Both the position numbers and the translations under genes were made by a program. From Nevskia sp. (GTDB taxonomy: Bacteria > Pseudomonadota > Gammaproteobacteria > Nevskiales > Nevskiaceae), in the NCBI RefSeq assembly GCF_021732705.1, contig NZ_JAKFUM010000002.1, positions 355,450-419,449 on the forward strand: a stretch of 64,000 nucleotides of DNA. Reading direction: 5' to 3'. Each line of letters opens with the position of its first letter. Position 1 is the first letter of the stretch. Shown here piece after piece: positions 10,212-18,771 of the stretch. The notes below the pieces were generated by a model. The model was not told the DNA's origin. It worked only from the letters and a program-made list of their open reading frames with translations, and ran no database searches.

Positions 10212-11330
10212 TCAGACGCCGACGGTTGCCGCCTTGCCCACGTCCGCACCGGCCTCGCGCTGCCAATCCGGCCAGCCCGCCGCCTCGTTCTGCTTCGCCG
10301 CCAGCGCACGTTCCTCGCGGGTGGCGAATTCCAGATCCCAGCGCTTCAGCGCCGGCTTGATGATCACTTCGTGCCACAGCGGCGGGATCAGCGCGGCAAG
10401 GAAGCAGACGAACACGCTCGGCATCGGAATCGCTTCCTTGTGCGGCACGAGCTTGTAGTAGACCTGGTACGAGTTCAGGTGGTGATCGGCATGGTTGGTG
10501 ATCTCGAACGCCATCGTCCGCGAGAACCAGCCGAGGTGATTCCACAGATGACGGCGGCCGATCGGCGCGCCCTTCAGACGCACCACACCGTAATGCTGGA
10601 AATAGTTGAACGACTCGACCCAGAACCGCGCGACGATCTGCCCGGCCAGCGCCACGGCGTTGGCGACCGGCCCGCCGATCGCGAAGATGATCGCGTGGAA
10701 GATCACCAGCGCCAGCAGCGCGCGCCAGACGCGGTGACCGAGGCCCCATGGCGCCTTGCCCTTCTTGCGCAGAGCGTTGGCTTCCATGTTCATCGCGTAC
10801 TTGGTGCTTTCGAGAAAGGCATTCCAGGTGAACGAATACAGGTTCGTGCCGCGGGCGGCAGTATCGCCGTCATCCGGCGTGGCAACGTCGATGTGGTGAC
10901 CGACGACGTGGCCGATGTCGCGCGTGCAGTCAAGGATGCACAGGTGCGAGTAACGGCCAACCGTGCGCGGCAGCGCGCCGCGCATGTGGTACAGCTCGTG
11001 CGCAGCCGGCACCAGCGGGATCACGCCCATCCACGCGAGGCTCAGCACCGACCCGACGAGCTGTGCCGTGCTCAGGTCGCCCTGCGACACGCGCCAGGCC
11101 ATCGCGAAATACAGGCAGACCGGACCGACGGAGCACAGCCAGATCGGAATGTTGGCCAGGAACGCGTTGTTCATCTTGCGCATGCTGTAGTCGCGCCCGG
11201 CGATGACATCGAGCACGGCCAGCACCGGAAAACTGAGGATGCCGACCCAGACGTAATCGCCGCCGGCAATGAACCCGGCATACGCCATCGCCACCACGGC
11301 CACCGGCAACCAGTACTTCAGGTAGTCCAT
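10212..11330 (-). CDS. AlkB-type integral-membrane di-iron hydroxylase (alkane/xylene monooxygenase family), copy 1
   Basis: 372 residues with about six hydrophobic segments. The histidine clusters of membrane di-iron hydroxylases are in order: HELYH (111-115), H141 with HH at 145-146 (GHVVGHHID), NYFQHYG (242-248) and NHADHH (279-284). Such enzymes insert one O from O2 into an unactivated C-H, usually a terminal or benzylic methyl, with electrons from rubredoxin or a ferredoxin-type reductase, neither of which is encoded nearby. The second His box has Gly where AlkB usually has Glu (EHxxGHH), and the HYG box has Gln where AlkB has Glu (NYxEHYG). A strong RBS (GGAGGAG) precedes the ATG. It follows an acyl-CoA dehydrogenase by 103 bases, so both are probably driven from the palindrome at 12677. 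A paralogue is at 38168. Confidence 0.93.
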   Translation of the reverse strand: MDYLKYWLPVAVVAMAYAGFIAGGDYVWVGILSFPVLAVLDVIAGRDYSMRKMNNAFLANIPIWLCSVGPVCLYFAMAWRVSQGDLSTAQLVGSVLSLAWMGVIPLVPAAHELYHMRGALPRTVGRYSHLCILDCTRDIGHVVGHHIDVATPDDGDTAARGTNLYSFTWNAFLESTKYAMNMEANALRKKGKAPWGLGHRVWRALLALVIFHAIIFAIGGPVANAVALAGQIVARFWVESFNYFQHYGVVRLKGAPIGRRHLWNHLGWFSRTMAFEITNHADHHLNSYQVYYKLVPHKEAIPMPSVFVCFLAALIPPLWHEVIIKPALKRWDLEFATREERALAAKQNEAAGWPDWQREAGADVGKAATVGV

Positions 11331-11433
11331 CGTCTCCTCCGTTTGTTAGTCAGTTTTACAGTCGGCAAAGCGCTGCCGACGGTCGGATTGCACTAATTTT
11401 CAGAGCATCAGATTACGGGGCTTCCGCGCAACG

Positions 11434-12648
11434 CTACCCAGCCAATCGTCTGGGGTCGGTCACGGTTTCGGCATTGATCGCTTTCACCTTTTCGTGCCCG
11501 GCCATGCGCCCGAACAGCGAACGTCCGATGATCAGCTTCATCACTTCGATCGAGCCGCCGGCGATCTTGACGATGCGCGAATCCGCAAACGCGCGCGAGA
11601 TCGGGTATTCCCACATGTAGCCCCAGCCACCGAACAATTGCAGGCATTCGTCGGCGCACTTGCAGTGCAGGTTCGACAGCCACATCTTCGCCATCGCGGC
11701 GTCCACTTCGTCCAGTTCGCCAGCCATGAACTTGGCGATGCAGTGATCGGTGAAGACGCGGCCGATCACCGCTTCGGTATGCAGTTCCGCCAGCTTGAAC
11801 TGCGTGTTCTGGAAGGCGCCGATGGTGGTGCCAAAGGCCTTGCGGTTCGCGGTGTAGTCGACCGTCATCTCGATCAGGGTTTCGGCCACCGTCGCCGAAC
11901 GGATGGCCTGCGCCAGACGTTCCTGCGCCAGCTTGGTCATCATCAGCTTGAAGCCTTCGCCTTCCCGGCCGAGCATGCAGGACGCCGGTACGCGCATGTC
12001 CTCGAAGAACAGCTCCGAGGTGTCCTGCGCCTTCATGCCGAGCTTTTCGAGATTCTTGCCGCGCTTGAAGCCCGGCGTCTTGGTATCGACGAGGAACAGC
12101 GTCACGCCCTTCGAGCCGGCTTCGCTGTCGGTCTTCGTCGCCAGCACCAGCACATCGCACAGCTGGCCGTTGGAGATGAAGACCTTCTGGCCGTTGATGA
12201 TGTAATCGTCGCCGTCGCGCACGGCGCGCGTGCGGATCGCCTTCAGATCGGAGCCGGCATGCGGCTCGGTCATGCCGAGGCTACCGATCGCTTCGCCGGA
12301 CACCATCTTCGGCAGCCACTGCTGCTTCTGTTCTTCGGTACCGAAGGACTTCACATAGGTCGCGACCAGATCGCAGTGGATCAGGAAGCCCGGGCCGGTG
12401 AAACCGCTGCGGGCCATTTCCTCGAACACCACGACGTCGAACAGATAGTCGAGACCGAGGCCGCCGTATTCCTCCGGGATGGTGCAGCACAGCATCCCGG
12501 CTTCGCCGGCCTTCAGCCACAGATCGCGCGGGACAATGCCGTCGTGCTCCCACTTGGCGTGGTGCGGCGCGATCTCGCGCTCGATGAACTTGCGGACAGT
12601 GTCGCGGAACAGCTCGTGTTCGGAAGAGAACAGCGTGCGCTTGAACAT
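11434..12648 (-). CDS. Acyl-CoA dehydrogenase
   Basis: 404 residues, complete FAD-dependent acyl-CoA dehydrogenase fold: helical N-terminus, central beta domain with MTEPHAGSD and ISNGQ, and a C-terminal helical domain with FGGWGYMWEYP. The usual catalytic Glu near the C-terminus (MCAD type, YEGT) is replaced by AGGSIE. Glu243 in AQERL occupies the isovaleryl/long-chain type base position, so the enzyme should be active. It would introduce an alpha-beta double bond into a CoA ester. It starts 29 bases downstream of a copy of the shared palindrome and is followed by the AlkB-type gene. Confidence 0.94.
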   Translation of the reverse strand: MFKRTLFSSEHELFRDTVRKFIEREIAPHHAKWEHDGIVPRDLWLKAGEAGMLCCTIPEEYGGLGLDYLFDVVVFEEMARSGFTGPGFLIHCDLVATYVKSFGTEEQKQQWLPKMVSGEAIGSLGMTEPHAGSDLKAIRTRAVRDGDDYIINGQKVFISNGQLCDVLVLATKTDSEAGSKGVTLFLVDTKTPGFKRGKNLEKLGMKAQDTSELFFEDMRVPASCMLGREGEGFKLMMTKLAQERLAQAIRSATVAETLIEMTVDYTANRKAFGTTIGAFQNTQFKLAELHTEAVIGRVFTDHCIAKFMAGELDEVDAAMAKMWLSNLHCKCADECLQLFGGWGYMWEYPISRAFADSRIVKIAGGSIEVMKLIIGRSLFGRMAGHEKVKAINAETVTDPRRLAG

Positions 12649-12676
12649 GGGTCTGCCTCGGAAAATTTACCGTGAT

Positions 12677-12692
12677 CGTATGGCACCATACG
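12677..12692. promoter_or_regulatory. Regulon palindrome, site 1 (upstream of acyl-CoA dehydrogenase/AlkB copy 1)
   Basis: CGTATGGCACCATACG: 7-bp perfect arms (CGTATGG/CCATACG) around a 2-nt centre. It lies 29 bases before the acyl-CoA dehydrogenase ATG and is one of eight related sites in the window. Size and symmetry suit a TetR-family operator overlapping the promoter. Confidence 0.75.
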
Positions 12693-12756
12693 ACTATTGT
12701 AAAGGCGATTACCGCCTCCGGCAGCCATGACGGTCGCGCCGGAGGCGGAATGCGGC

Positions 12757-13923
12757 TCAGTACGACTTCGGCTGATCCAGCACTTTTTCGGCGATGTACG
12801 ACAGGATCAGCTGCTCCGTGATCGGCGCGATGCGGGTCACGGTCACTTCGCGCAGCAGGCGTTCGACGTGGTACTCCTTGGCGTAGCCGAAGCCGCCGAA
12901 GGTCAGCACCGCCTGCAGGCAGGCGTCGTAGCCGGCACGGGCACCGAGGAACTTCGCGGAGTTCGCTTCGGCTCCGCACGGCAGGTGCTGGTCATACAGC
13001 CAGGCCGCCTTTTCGGTGACGCGCTGGGCGGCTTCCAGATACATCCACTTTTCCGCCAGCGGATGCTGGATGCCCTGGTTCATGCCGATCGGCCGATTGA
13101 ACACGACCCGCTCGCGGGCGTACTGCGTGGCACGGCGCAGCGCATCCTGTCCGATGCCGATCGCCTCGATCGCGATCAGCACGCGTTCCGGGTTCAGGCT
13201 GTGCAGGATGTAGCCGAAACCCTTGCCTTCCTCGCCGATGCGGTCGGAATCCGGAATGAACAGGTCGTCGATGAAGATCGCATTCGAATCGACCGCCTTG
13301 CGCCCCATCTTCGGAATCTTCTTGACCTCGATCTTCGTGCGGTCGAGGTCGGTGTAGAAGATCGTGATGCCGTCAGTCGGGCGCTTGCAGTCCTCGAGCT
13401 TGGTCGTACGGGTCAGCAGCATGATCTTGTTGGCGACCTGCGCGGTCGAGGTCCAGACCTTCTGACCCTTGACGATGTAGCCGCCGTCGACCTTGGTCGC
13501 GAAGGTCTTGATCGCCGTGGTGTTCAGGCCGGCGTCCGGCTCGGTGAATCCGAAGCAGCACTGATCCTGACCCGCGATCAGGCGCGGCACCCAGCGCGAT
13601 TTCTGCTCGTGCGTGCCGTAGACCACGATCGGGTGCGGCCCGAACAGGTTGATGTGCACGCTCGACGTCGCCGCCATGCCGCCGCCGTGGCTGGCGACCT
13701 CGTGCATCATGATCATCGCTTCGGTCACGCCGAGGCCCGAGCCGCCGTACTCCTCCGGCATCGTCAGGCCGAGCCAGCCACCATCGGCCATCGCCTTGTG
13801 GAACTCGCGCGGGAACGCGCCGTCCTCGTCACGCGCCAGCCAGTAGTCGTCGCCAAACGAACGCACGACGGCACCGACACCGTCGCGGATCGCCTGATGA
13901 TCGGGATTGATCGAGAAATCCAT
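12757..13923 (-). CDS. Acyl-CoA dehydrogenase
   Basis: 388 residues, complete acyl-CoA dehydrogenase. FAD/substrate motifs FGFTEPDAG and WTSTAQ are present. The catalytic base is probably Glu246 in NPERV, the position used by isovaleryl-CoA dehydrogenase and long-chain types. FGGFGYAKEYHVERLLRE closes the fold. It lies 69 bases downstream of a MaoC gene on the same strand, and both sit behind palindrome site 2. The pair would carry out dehydrogenation and hydration of one CoA ester. Not closely similar to the neighbouring 404-residue dehydrogenase, so a different chain length or branching is likely. Confidence 0.94.
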   Translation of the reverse strand: MDFSINPDHQAIRDGVGAVVRSFGDDYWLARDEDGAFPREFHKAMADGGWLGLTMPEEYGGSGLGVTEAMIMMHEVASHGGGMAATSSVHINLFGPHPIVVYGTHEQKSRWVPRLIAGQDQCCFGFTEPDAGLNTTAIKTFATKVDGGYIVKGQKVWTSTAQVANKIMLLTRTTKLEDCKRPTDGITIFYTDLDRTKIEVKKIPKMGRKAVDSNAIFIDDLFIPDSDRIGEEGKGFGYILHSLNPERVLIAIEAIGIGQDALRRATQYARERVVFNRPIGMNQGIQHPLAEKWMYLEAAQRVTEKAAWLYDQHLPCGAEANSAKFLGARAGYDACLQAVLTFGGFGYAKEYHVERLLREVTVTRIAPITEQLILSYIAEKVLDQPKSY

Positions 13924-13992
13924 CGGATGCTCCGAAAGAAGGTGAAAAATTGGAGGGCGCGGGCGTGGCGGACCGGTGCCGCGCCGCCGCGC

Positions 13993-14448
13993 TCAGGCGG
14001 CCGGCTTGCGCAGCATCAGGGCCTGGCGCTGGGTGGTGCAGACCAGTTCGCCGCGCTGATTCAGCCCTTCATGCACGAAGGTGACGATGCCGGCGTTCGG
14101 CCGCGACTTCGAATCGCGCAGTTCGAGCACCGTGGTGCGCGAACGGATCGTGTCGCCGGCAAACACCGGCTTCGGGAAACGGGTGTCGGTCATGCCGAGA
14201 TTGGCAACCGTCGTGCCGAGGGTCGTGTCCTGCACGCTGAGGCCGATGACCAGTCCAAGCGTGAAGATGGAGTTGATCAGCGGCTGACCGAACTCCGTAC
14301 CCTTGCAGTACTCGGCATCGATGTGGATCTGCGCCGGGTTGTAGGTGGCGCCGCAGAACCAGACATTGTCCGATTCGGTGACCGTCCGGCGAATCTCGTG
14401 CTCGAAGATCTGCCCGACCGAGAACTGCTCGAAATGAAGACCCGCCAT
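13993..14448 (-). CDS. MaoC-family hot-dog dehydratase/hydratase
   Basis: 151 residues, single hot-dog domain. The hydratase signature region reads GATYNPAQIHIDAEYC. Aligning its His with the catalytic His of (R)-enoyl-CoA hydratases puts Asn where the catalytic Asp normally is. The rest (FGQPLINSIFTLGLV, VFAGDTIRS) resembles mesaconyl-CoA or beta-methylmalyl-CoA dehydratase relatives. A hydratase role on an unsaturated CoA ester is likely but the altered dyad leaves room for doubt. First gene after palindrome site 2 (37 bases from its start). Confidence 0.82.
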   Translation of the reverse strand: MAGLHFEQFSVGQIFEHEIRRTVTESDNVWFCGATYNPAQIHIDAEYCKGTEFGQPLINSIFTLGLVIGLSVQDTTLGTTVANLGMTDTRFPKPVFAGDTIRSRTTVLELRDSKSRPNAGIVTFVHEGLNQRGELVCTTQRQALMLRKPAA

Positions 14449-14484
14449 GGTGACTCCGCGTCGATCCGGCTACCGGATCATTTT

Positions 14485-14500
14485 AGTATGGTGCCATACT
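14485..14500. promoter_or_regulatory. Regulon palindrome, site 2 (upstream of MaoC/acyl-CoA dehydrogenase)
   Basis: AGTATGGTGCCATACT: perfect 7-bp arms, identical to site 3 at 62316. It lies 37 bases before the MaoC start. The right half could overlap a -10 element read leftwards (CATACT/TACTAAAAT on the minus strand), consistent with repression. Confidence 0.8.
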
Positions 14501-14677
14501 ATCACCGATCGACGGCATCAGGTCAATCGTCTGGCCCTTGATTCTGTCAGGGAATGGCGGCGCCCATGGCGGCGCAAGGGCTACCGTCGCGTCCGCAGAT
14601 GAGGGGATGAAAGCGGTCGGGATCAACGCCCTGTGCCGCCGAACTTCGGCCGCGCGGAGCGCGGTCGGCCGGAAGCG

Positions 14678-14953
14678 TCAGCCGGCGGTGGGCGTCTGCA
14701 GGTAGAAGCCGAGGATGGCGGCCGTCGCGATCAGCACCCAGGCCTCGAAGATCAGGCGCCACGGCGTCGGCGCGTGACGCAACTCCATGAAGTGCAGCAG
14801 CACGAACCGGATCTTGAACGCCGCGATCAGCACGATCGCCACCGTGCCGACCTGGGCCGAAACGCTGTCCTTCGACAGCCACCACGTGGTCGCGCAGGTC
14901 GCGACCATCAGGATCAGCCAGATCGTGTGCAGCCCACCGAAACGGGTCGTCAT
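14678..14953 (-). CDS. Small membrane protein, cytochrome c oxidase subunit IV / NorF-like
   Basis: 91 residues with three hydrophobic helices and the conserved element FKIRFVLLHFMELRHAP, where the CyoD/NorF family has a very similar FRxxxxHFMELR. It is a small accessory subunit of heme-copper oxidases or of NorCB nitric oxide reductase. It is third in a minus-strand trio with a subunit III-like gene and an unknown membrane protein. No catalytic subunit I or II is in the window, so its partner is unknown. Confidence 0.85.
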   Translation of the reverse strand: MTTRFGGLHTIWLILMVATCATTWWLSKDSVSAQVGTVAIVLIAAFKIRFVLLHFMELRHAPTPWRLIFEAWVLIATAAILGFYLQTPTAG

Positions 14954-14957
14954 CGCA

Positions 14958-15545
14958 TCACCGCAACAGGTACAGCAGCGGGAACAGCATGATCCACAGC
15001 AGGTCGACCATGTGCCAGTACGTGGCGCCGCATTCCAGCGTCACACAGTTGTCCTGCGTGAAGGCGCCGTTGCGCGCCTTGACCCACAGCACGACCAGCA
15101 CGACGTTGCCGGCGGTCACATGAAACAGGTGGATGCCGGTCAGCGTGAAATAGAACATGTAGAAATCATTGGTCAGCATCGTGATGCCGGCCGCAAGCTT
15201 GCCGCCGTACTCGATCGCTTTCGACACCATGAAGGCGAGGCCACAGGCGAGCGCTGCGGCAAGCAGCGCCGGCAGACGCTCCGCCCGTCCCTGCCGCACC
15301 GCGACCACGCCGAGCGCCACGAGCCACGAACTGGTCAGCAGGATCAGGGTATTGATGCCGCCGAAGTTGACATCCAGCGTCTGGCGCGAAGCCTCGAACA
15401 GCGCCGGCTCGGCGAGCCGGCCCTGCATGAACGACACGAACAGGATCGCGAACATCGCCATGTCCGCGGCCACGAACACCCAGATCCCTTCGACACCGGG
15501 CAGGCGCCGCAGCGGCGCCGCCTGAGGCTTGGTGACGACCGTCAC
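14958..15545 (-). CDS. Heme-copper oxidase subunit III / NorE-like membrane protein
   Basis: 195 residues from a GTG at 15545, chosen because it follows the preceding stop closely; an upstream in-frame ATG would intrude into the previous gene. Five hydrophobic helices. Family marks: GVEGIWVFVAADMAMFAI at the start, FYMFYFTLTGIHLFHV in the middle and ATYWHMVDLLWIMLFPLLYL at the end, the NorE/CoxC signature. It binds no redox cofactor; in oxidases subunit III steadies proton uptake. Four bases separate it from the NorF-like gene. Unusual as an orphan without subunits I/II. Confidence 0.87.
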   Translation of the reverse strand: MTVVTKPQAAPLRRLPGVEGIWVFVAADMAMFAILFVSFMQGRLAEPALFEASRQTLDVNFGGINTLILLTSSWLVALGVVAVRQGRAERLPALLAAALACGLAFMVSKAIEYGGKLAAGITMLTNDFYMFYFTLTGIHLFHVTAGNVVLVVLWVKARNGAFTQDNCVTLECGATYWHMVDLLWIMLFPLLYLLR

Positions 15546-15552
15546 GACCTGC

Positions 15553-16329
15553 TCAGCGTGCGGCCGCCATCGGCGCATGGCCGTGGACCGCGGAATCGGC
15601 ATGCTGGGCTGCGCCGTCCTCGATCTCGATCCGGCGCACGGCCTTGATGATGAAGAACGACATCGACACGATCCAGACATACCAGGTCGGGAATGCCACC
15701 CAGAAGTTGAACAGGCCGTTGAATGCGAACGGGCCGGTCTTGAAGAACGGAATCAAGCTGACCGGGAAGAACGAGGCGACCGTGACGAAGCCCCACCAGC
15801 TGACCCAGCTCGGCACCAGCTTCTTCTCGCGCTTGTCGCGCAGGAACACGACCGCCGCAGCGATGATCTGCCAGCTCGTGACCATGTAGGCGAGGTCGAT
15901 GATCATCCATGCAACGTAGTACGCGGTCTGCACCATGTCCGGGCTCAGCACGTCGATCTGCATGGCGGTCACCAGCCAGATGCCGCAGGCCACGACGATG
16001 GGGCAGTATGTAATCGTCGCGCCCATCATTTCCAGATTCGACAGCATGCCTTCCGGGCCTTCGATGCGGCGCATGACACGCGACACCGCTGCCCCGAACG
16101 CCATGTAGCAGGACCCGAGCACCATGCAAACCGACATGCCGACCATGATCGGAATCCGCAAATCCTTGTAGTGCTGCCACATGTCCTGCGGGCTGGTATT
16201 CGCCGCCATCGGCGGAAAGTTGTCGGCCAGCAGGCCCCACATGCAGAAGAAGCCGATGAAGAAGACCGGGCCAGTCCAGGCCAGCAGCTTCCACATGCTG
16301 TAATCGACGGCGACGGGTTCCACTCTCAT
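15553..16329 (-). CDS. Polytopic membrane protein of unknown function linked to NorE/NorF-like genes
   Basis: 258 residues with about six hydrophobic segments (GPVFFIGFFCMWGLL, VGMSVCMVLGSCYMAFG, ATITYCPIVVACGIWLV and others). It lacks the His pairs of a heme-copper oxidase subunit I. I do not recognise the family. It is the first gene of the trio and reads away from the AraC regulator, so that regulator is a plausible activator. The tight spacing with the subunit III-like gene (7 bases) suggests one membrane complex. Confidence 0.8.
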   Translation of the reverse strand: MRVEPVAVDYSMWKLLAWTGPVFFIGFFCMWGLLADNFPPMAANTSPQDMWQHYKDLRIPIMVGMSVCMVLGSCYMAFGAAVSRVMRRIEGPEGMLSNLEMMGATITYCPIVVACGIWLVTAMQIDVLSPDMVQTAYYVAWMIIDLAYMVTSWQIIAAAVVFLRDKREKKLVPSWVSWWGFVTVASFFPVSLIPFFKTGPFAFNGLFNFWVAFPTWYVWIVSMSFFIIKAVRRIEIEDGAAQHADSAVHGHAPMAAAR

Positions 16330-16469
16330 CTGCGTTCTCCTCCAGTGCCGATGGCGCCGATGGCCATCGAGGGTCAGGCGCGAGCGTGTTGGAAGCTTCT
16401 CGCCCGATCTACCAGATTCGGACCCGAGTCATGTCAGAATCGGCGCGTTGGCTATCGGAAGGGTCGGGC

Positions 16470-17390
16470 ATGGGCAATGTCTACGGTCTGCAGTCGGCGG
16501 CGGCATTCTCCGAAGCGTTCCGGGTGCCGCCGGAAATGGCCGAGGAAAGCATCGTCGGCGGTGATGGCGAGCCGTCGCGCGCCGCCGGGCTCGGCATCTA
16601 TCGCTGGAAAACGCCGTCGATGGAAAGCTTCCAGCTGCCGGAGACTGACGAGCTGATCGTCGCGCTGCATCTCGGTGGCTCGCGGCGCGTGCGCGCGATC
16701 ACCGAACGCGGCCTCAGTCGCAGTTGTTCGGCCCCGGGCCTGTTGACCGTACTGCCGCCGAATCGCAGTGCCGCGTTCCGCACCGATGGCAGCATCAGTC
16801 TCGTGTCGCTGCACATCTCGCGCGCGACGGTCGACACCTTGCGCTCCGAGTCGCTGCGCCGGCTCGCCGATTCCAGCGTTCCGCGCTTCGCGTTTCGCGA
16901 CCCATTCGTCAGCGCTGCACTGGAATCGCTGTTGCGCGCGGCGCGTTCTCGCCAGCATCTGCATGCCGAGTATCTGGGAGCGATGACCCATGCGCTGCTC
17001 AGCCACCTTGCGCAATGGCATCTGGGCAGTCCCGCCGACGGCGCGCTGTCGATGTCGCCGATCGTCAAGCTCGGCCGCAGCAGTGTCGGCGATCTGCTGA
17101 CGCACATCGATCGCACGCTGTCGTCGCGGCTGACGCTGGACGATCTCGCCCGCCGTGTCGGTCTATCGCGCAGCAACTTCACGCGCGAGTTCCGCGCCGC
17201 GCTTGGCATCTCTCCGCATCAGTACATCGAGTCGCGTCGCATCGAGACCGCCAAGCGCATGCTCGGCGATACCGACCTGGATCTGTCGTTCATCGCGCAG
17301 GAAACCGGCTACTCCAGCCAGTCGCATTTCAGTGCCAATTTCCGGCGGCAAGTGGGTGTCACGCCAACTGGTTTCCGGGCGCAACGTTAG
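16470..17390 (+). CDS. AraC-family transcriptional regulator
   Basis: About 306 residues from ATG at 16470, chosen for a GAAGGG ribosome site; in-frame ATGs at 16431 and 16386 are possible. The N-terminal ~190 residues are a cupin-like sensing domain. The C-terminal ~100 hold the double helix-turn-helix (LTLDDLARRVGLSRSNFTREF and the AQETGYSSQSHFSANFRR signature). Divergent from the NorE/NorF-like trio with ~140 bases between, which it probably controls. The effector is unknown. Confidence 0.93.
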   Translation: MGNVYGLQSAAAFSEAFRVPPEMAEESIVGGDGEPSRAAGLGIYRWKTPSMESFQLPETDELIVALHLGGSRRVRAITERGLSRSCSAPGLLTVLPPNRSAAFRTDGSISLVSLHISRATVDTLRSESLRRLADSSVPRFAFRDPFVSAALESLLRAARSRQHLHAEYLGAMTHALLSHLAQWHLGSPADGALSMSPIVKLGRSSVGDLLTHIDRTLSSRLTLDDLARRVGLSRSNFTREFRAALGISPHQYIESRRIETAKRMLGDTDLDLSFIAQETGYSSQSHFSANFRRQVGVTPTGFRAQR

Positions 17391-17515
17391 CGCGTGTACC
17401 CTTATTCGCGGCGCGGCGAATCAGGCATGATTCGGTGCTGCCCGAGGTCTCCAGTCGCATCTGCCCGGCACTGGATTCGACGTGGCGTTCCCCGCTCCAA
17501 TGGATGTCGATCGTC

Positions 17516-17875
17516 ATGCTCCGCGCTGCCTTGAAGCCGCCCGCACACCGCCTTGCCCTCTGCCTTGCGCTCACCGCTGCCGCGAGCGGATGCGCCGGTC
17601 AGCGCCAGATGATCGGCCAGGATCTGATCAGCAGCCTGGGTCGCAACAGCACGTACAGCGATGTCTTTCAGGTGCTGGGGAGACCGACGCACATCGACCG
17701 CGAGCGCGATGGCAGCCGAACCATGCTGTACCTGCGCAAATGTCCAGAAGGCAGTACCGCGACTGAACCCTGCGCCAGCGCGCCGCAGGGCGCACCATGG
17801 CAGCGTTGCGAGTTCCGCTTCGATCCGCAGGACCTGTGGAACGGCACCGCATGCTCGTGGACCGGCCGGCCGTGA
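17516..17875 (+). CDS. Small lipoprotein with BamE/SmpA-like fold features
   Basis: 119 residues. Lipoprotein signal ending AAASGC (lipobox Cys at about residue 26). The mature part has ISSLGRNSTYSDVFQVLGRPT then a GSRTMLYLRK strand, recalling the BamE/OmlA/SmpA pattern in which a short helix is followed by a V-x-LG-x-P turn. Two Cys pairs further on may form disulfides. ATG at 17516 is preferred; ATG at 17504 would add four residues. Function unknown. Confidence 0.75.
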   Translation: MLRAALKPPAHRLALCLALTAAASGCAGQRQMIGQDLISSLGRNSTYSDVFQVLGRPTHIDRERDGSRTMLYLRKCPEGSTATEPCASAPQGAPWQRCEFRFDPQDLWNGTACSWTGRP

Positions 17876-17944
17876 CTCACGCCGTTCCTGCCGCACGCGT
17901 CTGACGAAGATCGTTGCGCCCCGCCGCTGGCCGGGGCCCCAGCC

Positions 17945-18649
17945 TCAGGGCTGTCTCGCAATCCGGATCGGTTCGCTCGTGGTCTGGATCATCAGCGGGT
18001 CAACCTGCTTGCCGTTGACCATGACCTCGTAGTGCAGGTTGGGCCCGGTGGCATACCCGGACTTGCCGACACGGCCGACGATGTCGCCCGTTCGCACGAC
18101 ACTGCCCTCTTTCAGGCCCGGCGTGACCTTCGAAAGATGAAAGTAGCCAGTCGACACGCCATCGCCGTGATTGATGCGAACGATCAGTCCGGCGCCGCGC
18201 TCGCGGCCGATTGCCGCAATCACGCCGCCATGCGCGGCAGGCACCGGCGTTCCGATCGGTACGCCGAAATCGACACCGCGATGGATGCGCAGCGCCTTCA
18301 GGACCGGGTTCAGGCGGATGCCGTAGTGCGAGGTCAGCGTGCTTCGCGGGAACGGCGCAATCAGGCGCGCGAGACGCTCATGCGCCTTGGCCTCGCGCCG
18401 GCTCTGCGCGAGTCTGGCCTTCGGCGAGGCAAGGCGCGCGGAAGTCGATGCGATCGTCGATGGCGGCTTGACCGGCCGACTGACACCGGCGAGCGGCTTG
18501 ATCATCCGATGCGTCGGCGCCACCGTTTGCGACGCGAGCGGCTTTCCGGCACCAGCCAGTGGTCGAGCAGGTGCGGCTTCGCTGGCCGGCGTGACACCTG
18601 CCAGCCCCCAGACGACGCAACCTGCCAGCAACCAGCAAGACCTCGACAT
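17945..18649 (-). CDS. M23-family peptidoglycan endopeptidase (LytM domain)
   Basis: 234 residues with an N-terminal export signal (CWLLAGCVVWGLAG) and a Pro/Ala/Lys-rich linker to ~residue 100. The C-terminal LytM domain shows the zinc ligands: HRGVDFG gives His and Asp, GPNLHYEV gives the second metal His, and GYFHLS carries the general-base His. It should cleave peptide cross-links in periplasmic murein. All metal ligands are present, so it is likely active rather than an EnvC-type activator. Stands alone. Confidence 0.9.
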   Translation of the reverse strand: MSRSCWLLAGCVVWGLAGVTPASEAAPARPLAGAGKPLASQTVAPTHRMIKPLAGVSRPVKPPSTIASTSARLASPKARLAQSRREAKAHERLARLIAPFPRSTLTSHYGIRLNPVLKALRIHRGVDFGVPIGTPVPAAHGGVIAAIGRERGAGLIVRINHGDGVSTGYFHLSKVTPGLKEGSVVRTGDIVGRVGKSGYATGPNLHYEVMVNGKQVDPLMIQTTSEPIRIARQP

Positions 18650-18771
18650 GTCGTCTCTCCCCGTGCCGCGTCGTTGGCGTCTTCGCGCCTGATGCCGCTT
18701 GATCCGCCGGTGAACCGGTGGTGGCCGGATCAGCGCCCGGATCAGCGGCGATTATTCTGCCCGCTGCGCAT

